From Pseudomonas sp. FP2196 (lineage in GTDB: Bacteria; Pseudomonadota; Gammaproteobacteria; Pseudomonadales; Pseudomonadaceae), in assembly GCF_030687715.1 (NCBI RefSeq), contig NZ_CP117445.1, forward strand, positions 2,352,501 through 2,416,500: a DNA stretch of 64,000 bases, given 5' to 3'. The notes under the pieces are model-generated. The model ran no database searches. It was not told the DNA's origin and saw nothing but the letters and a program-made list of their open reading frames with translations. Shown one piece after another: positions 53,523-62,635 of this stretch; position 1 is the first letter of the stretch; each line of letters begins with the position of its first letter. The position numbers were made by a program, and so were the translations under genes.

Positions 53523-56063
53523 TTACTCCAACACCCACTCCGCCAACTTCCCCGTCACCTGTGTCATCAACACATTCTCGACATCTCGCGCACCCGCCGC
53601 ACTGCATTTGGCGAGCACCGCTTTAACAATTCCCGAATCAAACTCGAACTGTTTGCCCGTCGCCGCTTTATAGCGGCCACGCAATTTCTCCAGCTTCGCC
53701 AGCACAATCCCTTCCAGCGTTGCCTCATCCAGTGGTCGATAGGCAACCACGGTCATGCGTGCCAGAAACGCCGGGCGGAACGCTTGCAGCAAGACTTTAT
53801 GCAGTGCCTCGTTGAAGGCCTCACTGCCGAGTTGTGCCACGGGTGTATCCAGTAAAAGCTCAGCACCGACGTTGCTGGTGGCCAGCATCACAGTGTTCTT
53901 GAAGTCCACCACCAACCCGGTGCCGTCCTCCATCAAACCCTTATCGAAGACGTTGTAAAACGCCTCCAGCACATCCGGATGGGCCTTTTCGATTTCATCG
54001 AGCAGCACCACCGAGTACGGTTTACGCCGCACCGCTTCAGTCAACACGCCACCACTGCCATACCCGACATAACCGGGCGGGGCGCCTTTGAGTTGGCTAA
54101 CGGTGTGAGCCTCCTGATATTCCGAGAGATTGATGCTGATCAGATTGCGTTCGCCGCCGTACAACGCGTCGGCCAGTGCATAAGCCGTTTCGGTTTTACC
54201 GACACCGGTAGGGCCGACCAGCAGGAACACCCCGACCGGTTTTTGCGGATCGGTCAGCCCGGCGCGATAGGCCTGCAAGCGCTGGGCGATGGTATTGAGC
54301 GCGGTGCTTTGGCCCATCACTCGTTGGCCCATGCGTTGTCCCAGAGTGCGCACGGCGTGGGCCTCGTCGGCGAGCATTTTGCCGACCGGAATACCCGTCC
54401 ATCCGGCAATCACAGCGGCGACGGTTTTCGCATCGACCTGTTCGGGCACCAGCGGATCGTCCTGGCGGATCGCATCGAGTCCGGCCTCAAGGCGCAGCAG
54501 TTCGGCGGCCAGATGATCGATGCGGCTGTCGGTGGCTTCATCGGGTTTGTCACTGTCGGCGCGCTCGCTCAGGTCGAGCAGTTCGCGGCGGGTGTCGAGC
54601 AGTTCACGCACGGCCACGCGCTCTTCACCCCAGCGGGTTTCCAGTTCGCGGATCGCCTGCACATTGCCGGTGGATTCGCTTTCCAGCAGGGTGATGCGCT
54701 CGCGATGATCAAGGCCGGTGGCCTGCTCCCGGCGCAGGCGTTCAACTTCATCCTTGAGACTGTTCTGCCGATGGCGCAGGCTCTCCAGCGGCGGCGGCAC
54801 GTCATGCTGACCGAGGGCAACCCGGGCGCACGCGGTGTCGAGCACGCTGATGGCTTTGTCCGGCAACTGGCGACCGGAGATGTAACGGTGCGAGAGTTTC
54901 ACCGCTTCATGGATCGCTGCGTCGAGCACTTGTACGCCGTGGTGCTGTTCGAGTTTGGCGGCGACACCACGGAGCATTTCCACGGCAGTGATTTCGTCCG
55001 GCTCTTCAACTTGTACAAGCTGGAAGCGGCGGGCGAGGGCCGGGTCTTTCTCGAAGTATTTTTTGTATTCCATCCACGTTGTTGCGGCGAGGGTACGCAA
55101 CTCGCCACGGGCCAGCGCCGGTTTGAGCAAGTTGGCTGCATCGCTGCCGCCCTCGGCACCGCCGGCGCCGATCAATGTATGGGCTTCATCGATGAACAGG
55201 ATGATCGGTTTGTCGGCATTGCGTACCGCGTCGATCACGCCTTTGAGCCGCTGTTCGAACTCGCCCTTGACCCCGGCGCCGGCCTGCAAAAGACCGAGGT
55301 CGAGCACCCGCAGACTGACTTCCTGCAGCGACGGCGGCACATCCCCGGCGGCGATGCGCAGGGCCAGGCCTTCGACCACGGCGGTTTTACCCACGCCCGG
55401 TGCGCCGACCAGAATCGGGTTGTTCTGTCGTCGCCTTAACAGAATGTCGATGCACTGACGGATCTCGCCGTCGCGGCCTACGATCGGATCAATGCGTCCG
55501 GCGTGGGCATCGGCGGTCAGATCCTGGGTGTATTGGTCCAGCACCGCGTCCTGCCGTGGCGCGGGATTGCCAGAAGAAACAGAGCGCGCACCGACATGTT
55601 CACGAGATTTTTCCGTCCACTCCAGCAGATTCGCACGCAGGGCCTCCTTGGGAATTCGCAGTAACGAGGACGCACTGTTAAGCAATAAACTGCGGCGCTC
55701 GTCGCGGTCTATCAACGCCAGCAAGAGCAGCCCGGAACGAATGCTGTCGATCCCCAGCACACTGGCCTGCACCACCGCATCTTCCAGTAACCCCAACGTG
55801 TGCGAAGACAGTGCCGGCGTGCGCGTGCTGCCAGACTTGAACAGCTCCAGAGCCTTGTTGATTTCCGCCGTCAGCGCATCACGTTCCAACCCGAATCGTG
55901 GCAACAGAAAGGCAAAATCACCGCCCTCGATGTCGAGCAATTCCAGCAGCAAATGCTCGATTTCGACAAAGTGATGCCCGCGTTGCAAGCAGCGTTGCGC
56001 GGCGCGTTCGAGGGCGCGGCGGTTGTCCGGGTTAAGGCGTCCGATCAGGCTGGCCAATTCCAT
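53523..56063 (-). CDS. clpV: ClpV (TssH) AAA+ ATPase
   Basis: 846 residues from the ATG at 56063, one base after the tssG stop. Two AAA modules with Walker A GAPGVGKTAVVEGL (near 220) and GPTGVGKTETAYAL (near 625), and Walker B LFIDEAHTLIGAGG and VVLLDEIEKAHPDV. It disassembles the contracted TssBC sheath. The N-terminal domain (LNPDNRRALERAAQRCL) is of the ClpV type. Confidence 0.95.
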   Translation of the reverse strand: MELASLIGRLNPDNRRALERAAQRCLQRGHHFVEIEHLLLELLDIEGGDFAFLLPRFGLERDALTAEINKALELFKSGSTRTPALSSHTLGLLEDAVVQASVLGIDSIRSGLLLLALIDRDERRSLLLNSASSLLRIPKEALRANLLEWTEKSREHVGARSVSSGNPAPRQDAVLDQYTQDLTADAHAGRIDPIVGRDGEIRQCIDILLRRRQNNPILVGAPGVGKTAVVEGLALRIAAGDVPPSLQEVSLRVLDLGLLQAGAGVKGEFEQRLKGVIDAVRNADKPIILFIDEAHTLIGAGGAEGGSDAANLLKPALARGELRTLAATTWMEYKKYFEKDPALARRFQLVQVEEPDEITAVEMLRGVAAKLEQHHGVQVLDAAIHEAVKLSHRYISGRQLPDKAISVLDTACARVALGQHDVPPPLESLRHRQNSLKDEVERLRREQATGLDHRERITLLESESTGNVQAIRELETRWGEERVAVRELLDTRRELLDLSERADSDKPDEATDSRIDHLAAELLRLEAGLDAIRQDDPLVPEQVDAKTVAAVIAGWTGIPVGKMLADEAHAVRTLGQRMGQRVMGQSTALNTIAQRLQAYRAGLTDPQKPVGVFLLVGPTGVGKTETAYALADALYGGERNLISINLSEYQEAHTVSQLKGAPPGYVGYGSGGVLTEAVRRKPYSVVLLDEIEKAHPDVLEAFYNVFDKGLMEDGTGLVVDFKNTVMLATSNVGAELLLDTPVAQLGSEAFNEALHKVLLQAFRPAFLARMTVVAYRPLDEATLEGIVLAKLEKLRGRYKAATGKQFEFDSGIVKAVLAKCSAAGARDVENVLMTQVTGKLAEWVLE

Positions 56064-56064
56064 T

Positions 56065-57090
56065 TCAGGTGATCTCCAGCTGACGAAGACGGGTTTCAAT
56101 GCGCTGCACGGCGAGGCTGGCCTGACGTTGCAAACCGCCGTTCCAGCTCACCAGTGCCGGCGCCTGACGACTGAGTTTCATCGGCCCGGCACCGCGTATC
56201 AGCAGCACCAGCGTCACATCCAGGTCCGGGCCGAAATACAGCGCGGCAAGGCTGGCCAGTGCCGGATGGGCCTCGCCGTCCGGCAGGAAACGCCCGGCCT
56301 GCGCCGAGGGCAGGGGCCCGAGCGTGAGGCGAATGCCGGCGTGTTCATCCCACACTCGTGTACCCGCGACGGCGCTGCGCCCCAATTGCAGATTGCGCCC
56401 GCCGGGCTTGATGACGCTGCGGCTCGTGGGCGGAATCTCGCGCCATGCGCCTTCGTAGGCACTCAGCTCGACCGGCACGGCAAACTGCTCGCGCACAATC
56501 GCGGCGAACCCGGCCAGCGAGCGGCGGCCATCGGCGAATAACGCCGTGCAGGCCAGCACTGCGCAGTCGGGAACCGCCTGGCGTTCTTGCAGAGACTTGG
56601 GTAGCAATCCGGTCAGCGCACGCAGTTGCGCCTGCACCGGCGACGCGCCCGGTGTGACAAAGCCGAGGGCGATGCGGTGTTTGCGCATCACCTTGTAGAG
56701 CAAACTGAGCAGGCGATGCTGGAACAGATCGAGAAACTCCGCCGGCGCATGATCCTTGGCCCGTGCCCGCTGTTGCAGCCATTCCTGATAAGCGTAGGGC
56801 AGGGGGCCGTCGGGGCCGCCGAGGCCGAAGATCGGTGTATCGAGGGTCAGCGGTTCGCCCGGTTGTTCGTGCAGGCTTTCGATCTGGCTGGCGGCGAACA
56901 TCGGCGTCAGTGGGCCGCGCAGTTTCAGCGCTTCCGCTTGCGGTGCGGTGCCGCTGCCCAAGGATTGGGCTTGCGGTTGCTCGCGCTCGAGCAGCAGCAA
57001 CGCCTGCAACCACTCGAACGCTTGCGGATCGCGGCGCAGACGCTGGCTCAGGGTCAGAGCGACAGGGGCATGCCGGCTTGGGGTTGCCAT
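56065..57090 (-). CDS. tssG: T6SS baseplate protein TssG
   Basis: 341 residues; the start has LSQRLRRDPQAFEWLQALLL, typical of TssG (VasB/ImpH). GLGGPDGPLPYAYQEWLQQR is the family signature near 90, and TRVWDEHAGIRLTLGPLPSAQA lies near 245. It overlaps tssF by 37 bases. It forms the baseplate wedge with TssF, TssE and TssK. Confidence 0.93.
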   Translation of the reverse strand: MATPSRHAPVALTLSQRLRRDPQAFEWLQALLLLEREQPQAQSLGSGTAPQAEALKLRGPLTPMFAASQIESLHEQPGEPLTLDTPIFGLGGPDGPLPYAYQEWLQQRARAKDHAPAEFLDLFQHRLLSLLYKVMRKHRIALGFVTPGASPVQAQLRALTGLLPKSLQERQAVPDCAVLACTALFADGRRSLAGFAAIVREQFAVPVELSAYEGAWREIPPTSRSVIKPGGRNLQLGRSAVAGTRVWDEHAGIRLTLGPLPSAQAGRFLPDGEAHPALASLAALYFGPDLDVTLVLLIRGAGPMKLSRQAPALVSWNGGLQRQASLAVQRIETRLRQLEIT

Positions 57091-58847
57091 GCCTTGATCT
57101 CCTTGTCTTGCTGCATCAGCACTGTGCGCACAAAGCGATTGGCCGTGGCGTACACCGAAAAGAACTGTGCCAGCACCGCCGAAAAAAGTACCGCGCTGCT
57201 ACCGACAAAATGCTGTGAATCGAGCTGCAATTGCACTTCAAGACCATTGCGCCAACCGCGCCACGCATCGACGCCGACATGGCCGATTACCCGTTCGCAA
57301 CTCAGACTCAACAGGCCGTCGATCTGGCGCAAAGCGCTGCTTTCATCGCGCAGGTTATGCAGATGCAGGATCTCCTTGAGGGCATCGAGCGCCTGCGCCC
57401 CTTCGACCAGTGACAGATGATTGAGGGTCAATTGCGACACCAGCCGCCAGCGCGAATCACCGTCCAGGCGTGGCAAGCTCTGCGGGCTCGGCGGGTTGCG
57501 CAGACGCGCCCAGGCCACCGGGCCGGGGCGCTCGAAACCTAGCGGTGTGCCGGCGGGCAGGCTCTGCGCAAGGTGCCGATTGGTGCATAGCAATTCGGCG
57601 GTCAGGCTGTAATCGGGCAGATCGGTTTGCGGTTCGAAACGGGTATCGACCACGCTCACCAACAGATCGCTGCCGAGCCGGTTCGGGGTCATGCCGCTGA
57701 CTCGCCGGGCATGCCAGTAACGTTGTTGATCGCCGCCGCTGTGCTGACTGCCGTAATAGGCGGGCAGGCGCTGCACGCCGGCTCTGGAACTGGCGCGCAT
57801 GCCACGAATGCTGTGGATTTCGACGCTGTTCTCGCGATGGCTGTCGGCGATCAGACGGTACTCGCTTCGCGTGCCGTCCGGGCGCAGGGGCTCGGAGGTA
57901 CGCGGGAACAGGTTGATCACAGGCGCGCAACCGAGAGCGATGTCACTGGCCTGCAAATGCAAGCGACTGGCCGGCGCACGGTCGAAAACGATGTACAGAT
58001 ACAGCGTCTGACTGTCACTGGCGACACCGTCCAGTGGCAGATCGAAAAAGTGGAATTTGTCCGGGAAGGCGAAGTACTCGGCCAGCAGACGCATGCCCGG
58101 ATGTACGCCGTCTTCATCGGGCAACATGACTTCGTCATCGCTGAAACCGACAATTTTCGGCAAGCCTTTCAATGCAATCGGCACACTGCCCGGCGACCCT
58201 GCCAGCACCTGCACCGCATGGGCGCCGAGCAGGTCGTAAAGGCAGGCATTGACCACCGGCGATGCGGCCAGGTGGATGCGCAATTGCTCGATCTTAAGTT
58301 CCGACCACTGGCTTTCGCCCAGGCAGCGCAGGCTCAGGCGCAATGCCGAGCGCGATTGCGCGACACCGGTCAGCGCCTGCGCTTCATCACTGCCGAGCAA
58401 CAGCGCTTCGCTCACTTCGATCGGCCACAGACACACGGCGGCCGAGGTACGAAAGTGGATGCTCTCGCCTTTGCTGGTGGTCACGAACAGTGGCGTGTCG
58501 CGGGGCAGGGGATAACCCTCGTCGAGTTTGCCTTTGCTCGGGTCTGGTTCGAACTGGACAATCGCGCAGGACGGCAGCGGGCGCATGGCCAATGGATAAA
58601 GCTGCTCAAGCAGCGCATCGCTGAACTCGGCGTAATCGTCATCGAGCCGTCGTTGCAGACGCGCCGCCAGCAGGGCGAAACCTTCGAGCAAACGTTCGAC
58701 ATGCGGGTCGGGGCATTCGCCGGGGGACAGTTGCAGACGCCGCGCGACTTTCGGATAGCGCTCGGCAAACTGGCCGCCAGCATGCCGCAGCCAGGTCAAC
58801 TCCCGTTGGTAGTAGTCGAGCAGTTGCGGGTCAATCGAGTCGCTCAT
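57054..58847 (-). CDS. tssF: T6SS baseplate protein TssF
   Basis: 597 residues from the ATG at 58847 (GGAGGTGCGTC upstream). The N-terminal YYQRELTWLRHAGGQFAERYPKVA and GECPDPHVERLLEGFALLAAR are diagnostic for TssF (VasA/ImpG). It overlaps tssE by 17 bases and tssG by 37 bases, showing tight co-translation. Confidence 0.94.
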   Translation of the reverse strand: MSDSIDPQLLDYYQRELTWLRHAGGQFAERYPKVARRLQLSPGECPDPHVERLLEGFALLAARLQRRLDDDYAEFSDALLEQLYPLAMRPLPSCAIVQFEPDPSKGKLDEGYPLPRDTPLFVTTSKGESIHFRTSAAVCLWPIEVSEALLLGSDEAQALTGVAQSRSALRLSLRCLGESQWSELKIEQLRIHLAASPVVNACLYDLLGAHAVQVLAGSPGSVPIALKGLPKIVGFSDDEVMLPDEDGVHPGMRLLAEYFAFPDKFHFFDLPLDGVASDSQTLYLYIVFDRAPASRLHLQASDIALGCAPVINLFPRTSEPLRPDGTRSEYRLIADSHRENSVEIHSIRGMRASSRAGVQRLPAYYGSQHSGGDQQRYWHARRVSGMTPNRLGSDLLVSVVDTRFEPQTDLPDYSLTAELLCTNRHLAQSLPAGTPLGFERPGPVAWARLRNPPSPQSLPRLDGDSRWRLVSQLTLNHLSLVEGAQALDALKEILHLHNLRDESSALRQIDGLLSLSCERVIGHVGVDAWRGWRNGLEVQLQLDSQHFVGSSAVLFSAVLAQFFSVYATANRFVRTVLMQQDKEIKAWQPQAGMPLSL

Positions 58848-59274
58848 GACGCACCTCCAGCCCCTGGCCGCCGGGCTCGATGACAAATGCCACCGGCCAG
58901 TGCTGCTCGCCGCTGCGCAACTCGCCGACCAGGCGAATGCTCATTTTCTGCGGTTGCTCGGGCAGGGGATTGACCTGAACTTCGCCCAGTTTCAGGCGTG
59001 GTTCGAAATGGGTGATGGCTTCGCGGATGTCCCGCGCCAGCCGACGGCGGTCATCGCTGCGTTGTTGTTGCAGGGCACTCCAGTCGGCGATGCCGTAGTC
59101 GATTACGCTGGGTGGGTCAGTCAGTGCGCGCGGGCCACGGCGGGTGTTGAACAGGCGTCCGAGCTCGGCGTGCACCGAGTCGAGCAAGTCCTGCCGATCG
59201 AACTCCCGCGTGCTCTCGGTCTCGCTGGAGGCGAGGCGTTCGAACAGCGGCGGGAGCATACCGGTGCCTGCCAT
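58831..59274 (-). CDS. tssE: T6SS baseplate protein TssE
   Basis: 147 residues, gp25-like. PPLFERLASSE near the start, DSVHAELGRLFNTRRG, and YGIADWSALQQ mark TssE. REAITHFEPRLKLGEVQVN carries the conserved EPRL motif that contacts the sheath. The start could instead be the ATG five codons later. Confidence 0.93.
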   Translation of the reverse strand: MAGTGMLPPLFERLASSETESTREFDRQDLLDSVHAELGRLFNTRRGPRALTDPPSVIDYGIADWSALQQQRSDDRRRLARDIREAITHFEPRLKLGEVQVNPLPEQPQKMSIRLVGELRSGEQHWPVAFVIEPGGQGLEVRHERLD

Positions 59275-59289
59275 GGCCGTCGCGCCGGG

Positions 59290-59787
59290 TTAGCTGACGA
59301 GCTTGTTGGCGGCCATGTCCCACGTCGACGCGGCGGTGCCTTCCTTGGTGCCGTCGTCTTTCTGCGCGGTGAGTTCCCATTTGATCTTGGTGAAGTTCAG
59401 CGAAACGGTTTCCACCGGTTTGCCCCCGGTACCCCCGCTGACGCTGACGTTCGACAGCACCACGTTGGTCAGGGTGTAGACGATGAACGGCATCAATTGT
59501 CCGCTGCCTTCGGCGGCGTTACGCCCGATGGTGATGATGGCTTCGGGGATCGGTTTGCCGGCGCAGCAGTATTCGTTGAGGGACGGTGTCGAGCTGTCAA
59601 TGAACTTGGTCACGGTGAATTCGCCGACGTGGGGTTTGCCGGAGGTTCGCTCCGAGTTGCTGACGTCGTTGGTCACTTGCATTGCCACGTTGTGGCTGTA
59701 GGACATGACTTCGATCTTGTCCGCGAAGCCCTCGAGCAGGCTGTCGCCTTTGATGTCGCCGCCGAGGTCGAGAATGATTGCATCCAT
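59290..59787 (-). CDS. hcp: Hcp (TssD) tube protein
   Basis: 165 residues. IILDLGGDIKGDSLLEGFAD, IEVMSYSHNVAMQV, GEFTVTKFIDSSTPSLNEYC and ETVSLNFTKIKWEL are Hcp features. Hexamers stack into the inner tube. The gene is preceded by a strong hairpin at 59830-59854 that may set its mRNA level apart from tssBC. Confidence 0.95.
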   Translation of the reverse strand: MDAIILDLGGDIKGDSLLEGFADKIEVMSYSHNVAMQVTNDVSNSERTSGKPHVGEFTVTKFIDSSTPSLNEYCCAGKPIPEAIITIGRNAAEGSGQLMPFIVYTLTNVVLSNVSVSGGTGGKPVETVSLNFTKIKWELTAQKDDGTKEGTAASTWDMAANKLVS

Positions 59788-59829
59788 CGCTTGGAACTCC
59801 TGAAAGGTGTCGCGCTAGATAAGGGAACA

Positions 59830-59854
59830 GCCCCCGCCGCACGTCGGCGGGGGC
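59830..59854. terminator. Strong GC hairpin between tssC and hcp
   Basis: GCCCCCGCCG-N5-CGGCGGGGGC, a perfect 10-bp stem between the tssC stop and hcp start, without a T run. It is more likely a stability or attenuation element than a full terminator. Confidence 0.7.
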
Positions 59855-59861
59855 GAGCAGG

Positions 59862-61343
59862 TCAAGCCGCTACCGGTGGCGGCAGGGTCGCTACCAGGCG
59901 GATCGACGCCGTCAGTTCCTCAAGCTGAAAGTGCGGCCGCAGGAACACCGTGGCGCGATAGGCGCCCGGCTTGCCGGCGACTTCGGTAACGTCCACCCTG
60001 GCTTCGCGCAACGGGTACTGCGCCTTGATCTCCTGCGGCGCGTTGTCGTTGATCAGCACGTAATCGGCGATCCAGTTGTTGAGGTAGGTCTGCACGTTGT
60101 CGCGGGTCATGAAACTGCCGACCTTGTCGCGCATGATCACCTTCAGGTAATGGGCGAATCGCGAGGCGGCAAGCACGTACGGCAACATCGCCGAGATCCG
60201 CGCGTTGGCGTTGGCTTCGTTGGTGTTGTAAACCTTGGACTTGTTGGTGGTCTGGCCGCCAAAGAACACGGCGACATCGCTGTTTTTCTTGTGGCACAGA
60301 GCGATGAAACCGAGGTCGTTGAGCTCTTTTTCGCGGCGGTCGGTGATCGCCACTTCAGTCGGACATTTGAGCGACAAATCGCCAGAGCTGGTGCGGAAGG
60401 TATGCGCCGGCAGGCCTTCGACCGCGCCGCCGCCTTCAGCCCCGCGGATTGCCGCGCACCAGCCGTACTTGGCGAATGCTTCGGTAATGCGCTGCGACAG
60501 TGCCCACGCGGCGTTGCCCCACAGGTATTTGCTGTGGTCGGTGCCGTTGACGTCTTCGACATAATTGATGCCTTCCACCGGCGACGTGTCCGGGCCGTAC
60601 GGCAGGCGCAGGAGGAAGTGCGGCAGCACCAGCGACACATAGCGCGAATCTTCGCTCTCACGGAACGAGCGCCACTTGATCAACTCCTGGCTCTCGAAGA
60701 CTTTCGACAGGTCACGCGGTACGGCCAGTTCGGTGAAGCTGTTCATGTCGAACAGGCGCGGGCTGGCGGCGGCAATGAACGGCGCGTGGGCCGCGGCGGC
60801 GACGTTCGACAGTTTCTCCAGCAGGCCGATGTCCTGCGGATGCCGACCGAACGTGTAGTCACCCACCAGCAGGCTGAACGGGTGGCCACCAAAGGTGCCG
60901 TATTCTTCTTCGTAGATTTTCTTGAACAGCGCGCTTTGGTCAAATTCGACAGCTTTTTCCAGGTCGTTCTGCAGTTCCTTCTGCGTGACATTGAGCAAGC
61001 GCAGTTTCAGTCGCGTGCTGGTCTCGGTGTTCTGAACCAGCAGGTGCAGGCCACGCCATGACGCTTCGAGTTTTTGCAGATCGGGGTGGTGCAGCACTTC
61101 GTTGAGCTGGGCGCTGATCAGCTCGTCAATCTGGCTGATGCGGTCGTTGATCATCGCCACAGTGTCCTTGTCGATGGCCATGCCTTCGTCAAGCACCTGA
61201 GTGGCGAATTCCGCGAGCATGTCGCGGGCGTAATCCTGCTGACTGTCATCGTGGGCCATACGGCCGTCGAGAATGATCTGGTCGAGCAGTGAAAGTGTCT
61301 CGGTTGTACTGTCGCTGGCTTGATTCTTGGCGGCGGCGGGCAT
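59862..61343 (-). CDS. tssC: T6SS sheath large subunit TssC
   Basis: 493 residues. LLDQIILDGRM at the start, LISAQLNEVLHHPDLQKLEA, SWRGLHLLVQNTE, GGHPFSLLVGDYTFG and the C-terminal RPHFQLEELTASIRLVA identify TssC (VipB/ImpC). With TssB it forms the contractile sheath. It starts 31 bases after the tssB stop. Confidence 0.96.
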   Translation of the reverse strand: MPAAAKNQASDSTTETLSLLDQIILDGRMAHDDSQQDYARDMLAEFATQVLDEGMAIDKDTVAMINDRISQIDELISAQLNEVLHHPDLQKLEASWRGLHLLVQNTETSTRLKLRLLNVTQKELQNDLEKAVEFDQSALFKKIYEEEYGTFGGHPFSLLVGDYTFGRHPQDIGLLEKLSNVAAAAHAPFIAAASPRLFDMNSFTELAVPRDLSKVFESQELIKWRSFRESEDSRYVSLVLPHFLLRLPYGPDTSPVEGINYVEDVNGTDHSKYLWGNAAWALSQRITEAFAKYGWCAAIRGAEGGGAVEGLPAHTFRTSSGDLSLKCPTEVAITDRREKELNDLGFIALCHKKNSDVAVFFGGQTTNKSKVYNTNEANANARISAMLPYVLAASRFAHYLKVIMRDKVGSFMTRDNVQTYLNNWIADYVLINDNAPQEIKAQYPLREARVDVTEVAGKPGAYRATVFLRPHFQLEELTASIRLVATLPPPVAA

Positions 61344-61373
61344 GACGAATTCTCCCCTCGGTTAATTGGACAA

Positions 61374-61916
61374 TCAGGCTTGCGGTTCGGCCGGGGCCTC
61401 AGCATCAGCTGCCGGGGTAGCGGTGTCTGGGCGAGCCGATTTGATTTCCTGCAAGCCTTCGGTGTTGGCGATCACGTCACGCAACAGCTTGTCCAGGTCA
61501 TCGTTGCCGTCGAGTTTGGTCAGCAGGTCACGCAGGCGCTGACGGGCCTCGAACAGACGACGCAGCGGTGTGACTTGCTCCACCACCTTGACCGGGTCGA
61601 AGTCATCGATGTGTTTGAAATTGAGTTCGATGTTGAGCTTGCTGTCGTCGCCACTGAGGGTGTTGTTGACCTGCAGCGTTGCGCGTGGAGCGATCGAGGC
61701 GAGCACGTCGTTGAAGTTGTCTCGGTCGATTTCGGTAAAACGCCGTTCAGTCAGTTTTGCCAATGGCTCAAGCGGCTTGCCGGAGAGGTCGGCGAGGATC
61801 CCGACCACCAGCGGCAATTCCTTTTTCTCGATGGCGTTGCCGATTTCGACGTCGTAAGTGATTTGCACTCGGGGCGGGCGCACCCGGTCGAGCTTGTGCT
61901 GAGTACTTTCTGCCAT
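61374..61916 (-). CDS. tssB: T6SS sheath small subunit TssB
   Basis: 180 residues from the ATG at 61916. RVQITYDVEIGNAIEKKELP, LVVGILADLSGKP, and LLTKLDGNDDLDKLLRDVI are diagnostic of TssB (VipA/ImpB). The C terminus is an Ala/Pro/Glu-rich tail. It is the first gene of the minus-strand T6SS operon; the divergent promoter region is 61917-62142. Confidence 0.95.
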   Translation of the reverse strand: MAESTQHKLDRVRPPRVQITYDVEIGNAIEKKELPLVVGILADLSGKPLEPLAKLTERRFTEIDRDNFNDVLASIAPRATLQVNNTLSGDDSKLNIELNFKHIDDFDPVKVVEQVTPLRRLFEARQRLRDLLTKLDGNDDLDKLLRDVIANTEGLQEIKSARPDTATPAADAEAPAEPQA

Positions 61917-62142
61917 GACGGCGGACTCCGATGCGATGAGCGGGCGCAATGCATCGGGGAGGCCCGTTCATCGCTTTCCCTTGCTGGACCGTAGGTTAGA
62001 AAGGGAGGCAGATGACCTGTCGTTCCTTTGACAAACCTTCTTGATTCGGCTGTAGGAACCGAACTACCCAAGACGCTAGAACAGGTCTATAAAAAAGCAA
62101 GCGAAAACATTTTTCGACACATCCGCGAAAAGGAAATTCATT

Positions 62143-62589
62143 GTGTCAGGACGACTTTTTCTAACGTTGGCTTTTGCGCTGCTGGCGGGCTGCTCTTTCT
62201 TTGGGCCGAAGGTGGACCTCGACAGCCTGACCCTCGACGTCGCCCCCAAGGCGAATGACGACACGCCGATTGCCGTGGACTTCATTGCCGTCAACGACCC
62301 TGACCTGCTCAAGCAACTGTCCGGCATCAGCGCCAGCCAGTGGTTTGCCGGGCGCGAGCAGTACCAGCGCGACTATCGTCAGTTGATGAGCGTGTGGGGA
62401 CTGGAGCTGGTGCCGGGGCAATTCATCGATCGCCAACCCTTCCCCTTGGAGGGCAAGAAGGCGGCTGGACTTTTGGTCTTCGCCAGCTATAACACACCCG
62501 GAGCACACCGATTACGCCTCGATGATCAGCGCGAGGCATGGCTGAAATTCGACAGTCGCGAGATGAATCTGGTCAGCCGGGAAAACTGA
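62143..62589 (+). CDS. tssJ: T6SS outer-membrane lipoprotein TssJ
   Basis: 148 residues from a GTG at 62143 (AAGGAAATTCATT upstream). Lipobox LLAGC near residue 17 in FALLAGCSFFG. The beta-sandwich domain carries PIAVDFIAVNDPDLLKQLSG and SQWFAGREQYQRDYRQ. It anchors TssM to the outer membrane. Confidence 0.9.
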   Translation: MSGRLFLTLAFALLAGCSFFGPKVDLDSLTLDVAPKANDDTPIAVDFIAVNDPDLLKQLSGISASQWFAGREQYQRDYRQLMSVWGLELVPGQFIDRQPFPLEGKKAAGLLVFASYNTPGAHRLRLDDQREAWLKFDSREMNLVSREN

Positions 62590-62635
62590 AAAACACCGCT
62601 CGCCGCCGGCTTGCGGCAGGGTCGAAAGGAGTCGT

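Noticed and set aside
53979..55439. Long plus-strand open frame opposite clpV
   Set aside because: clpV on the other strand has full AAA+ motifs in the same region; the antisense frame has no recognisable domain.
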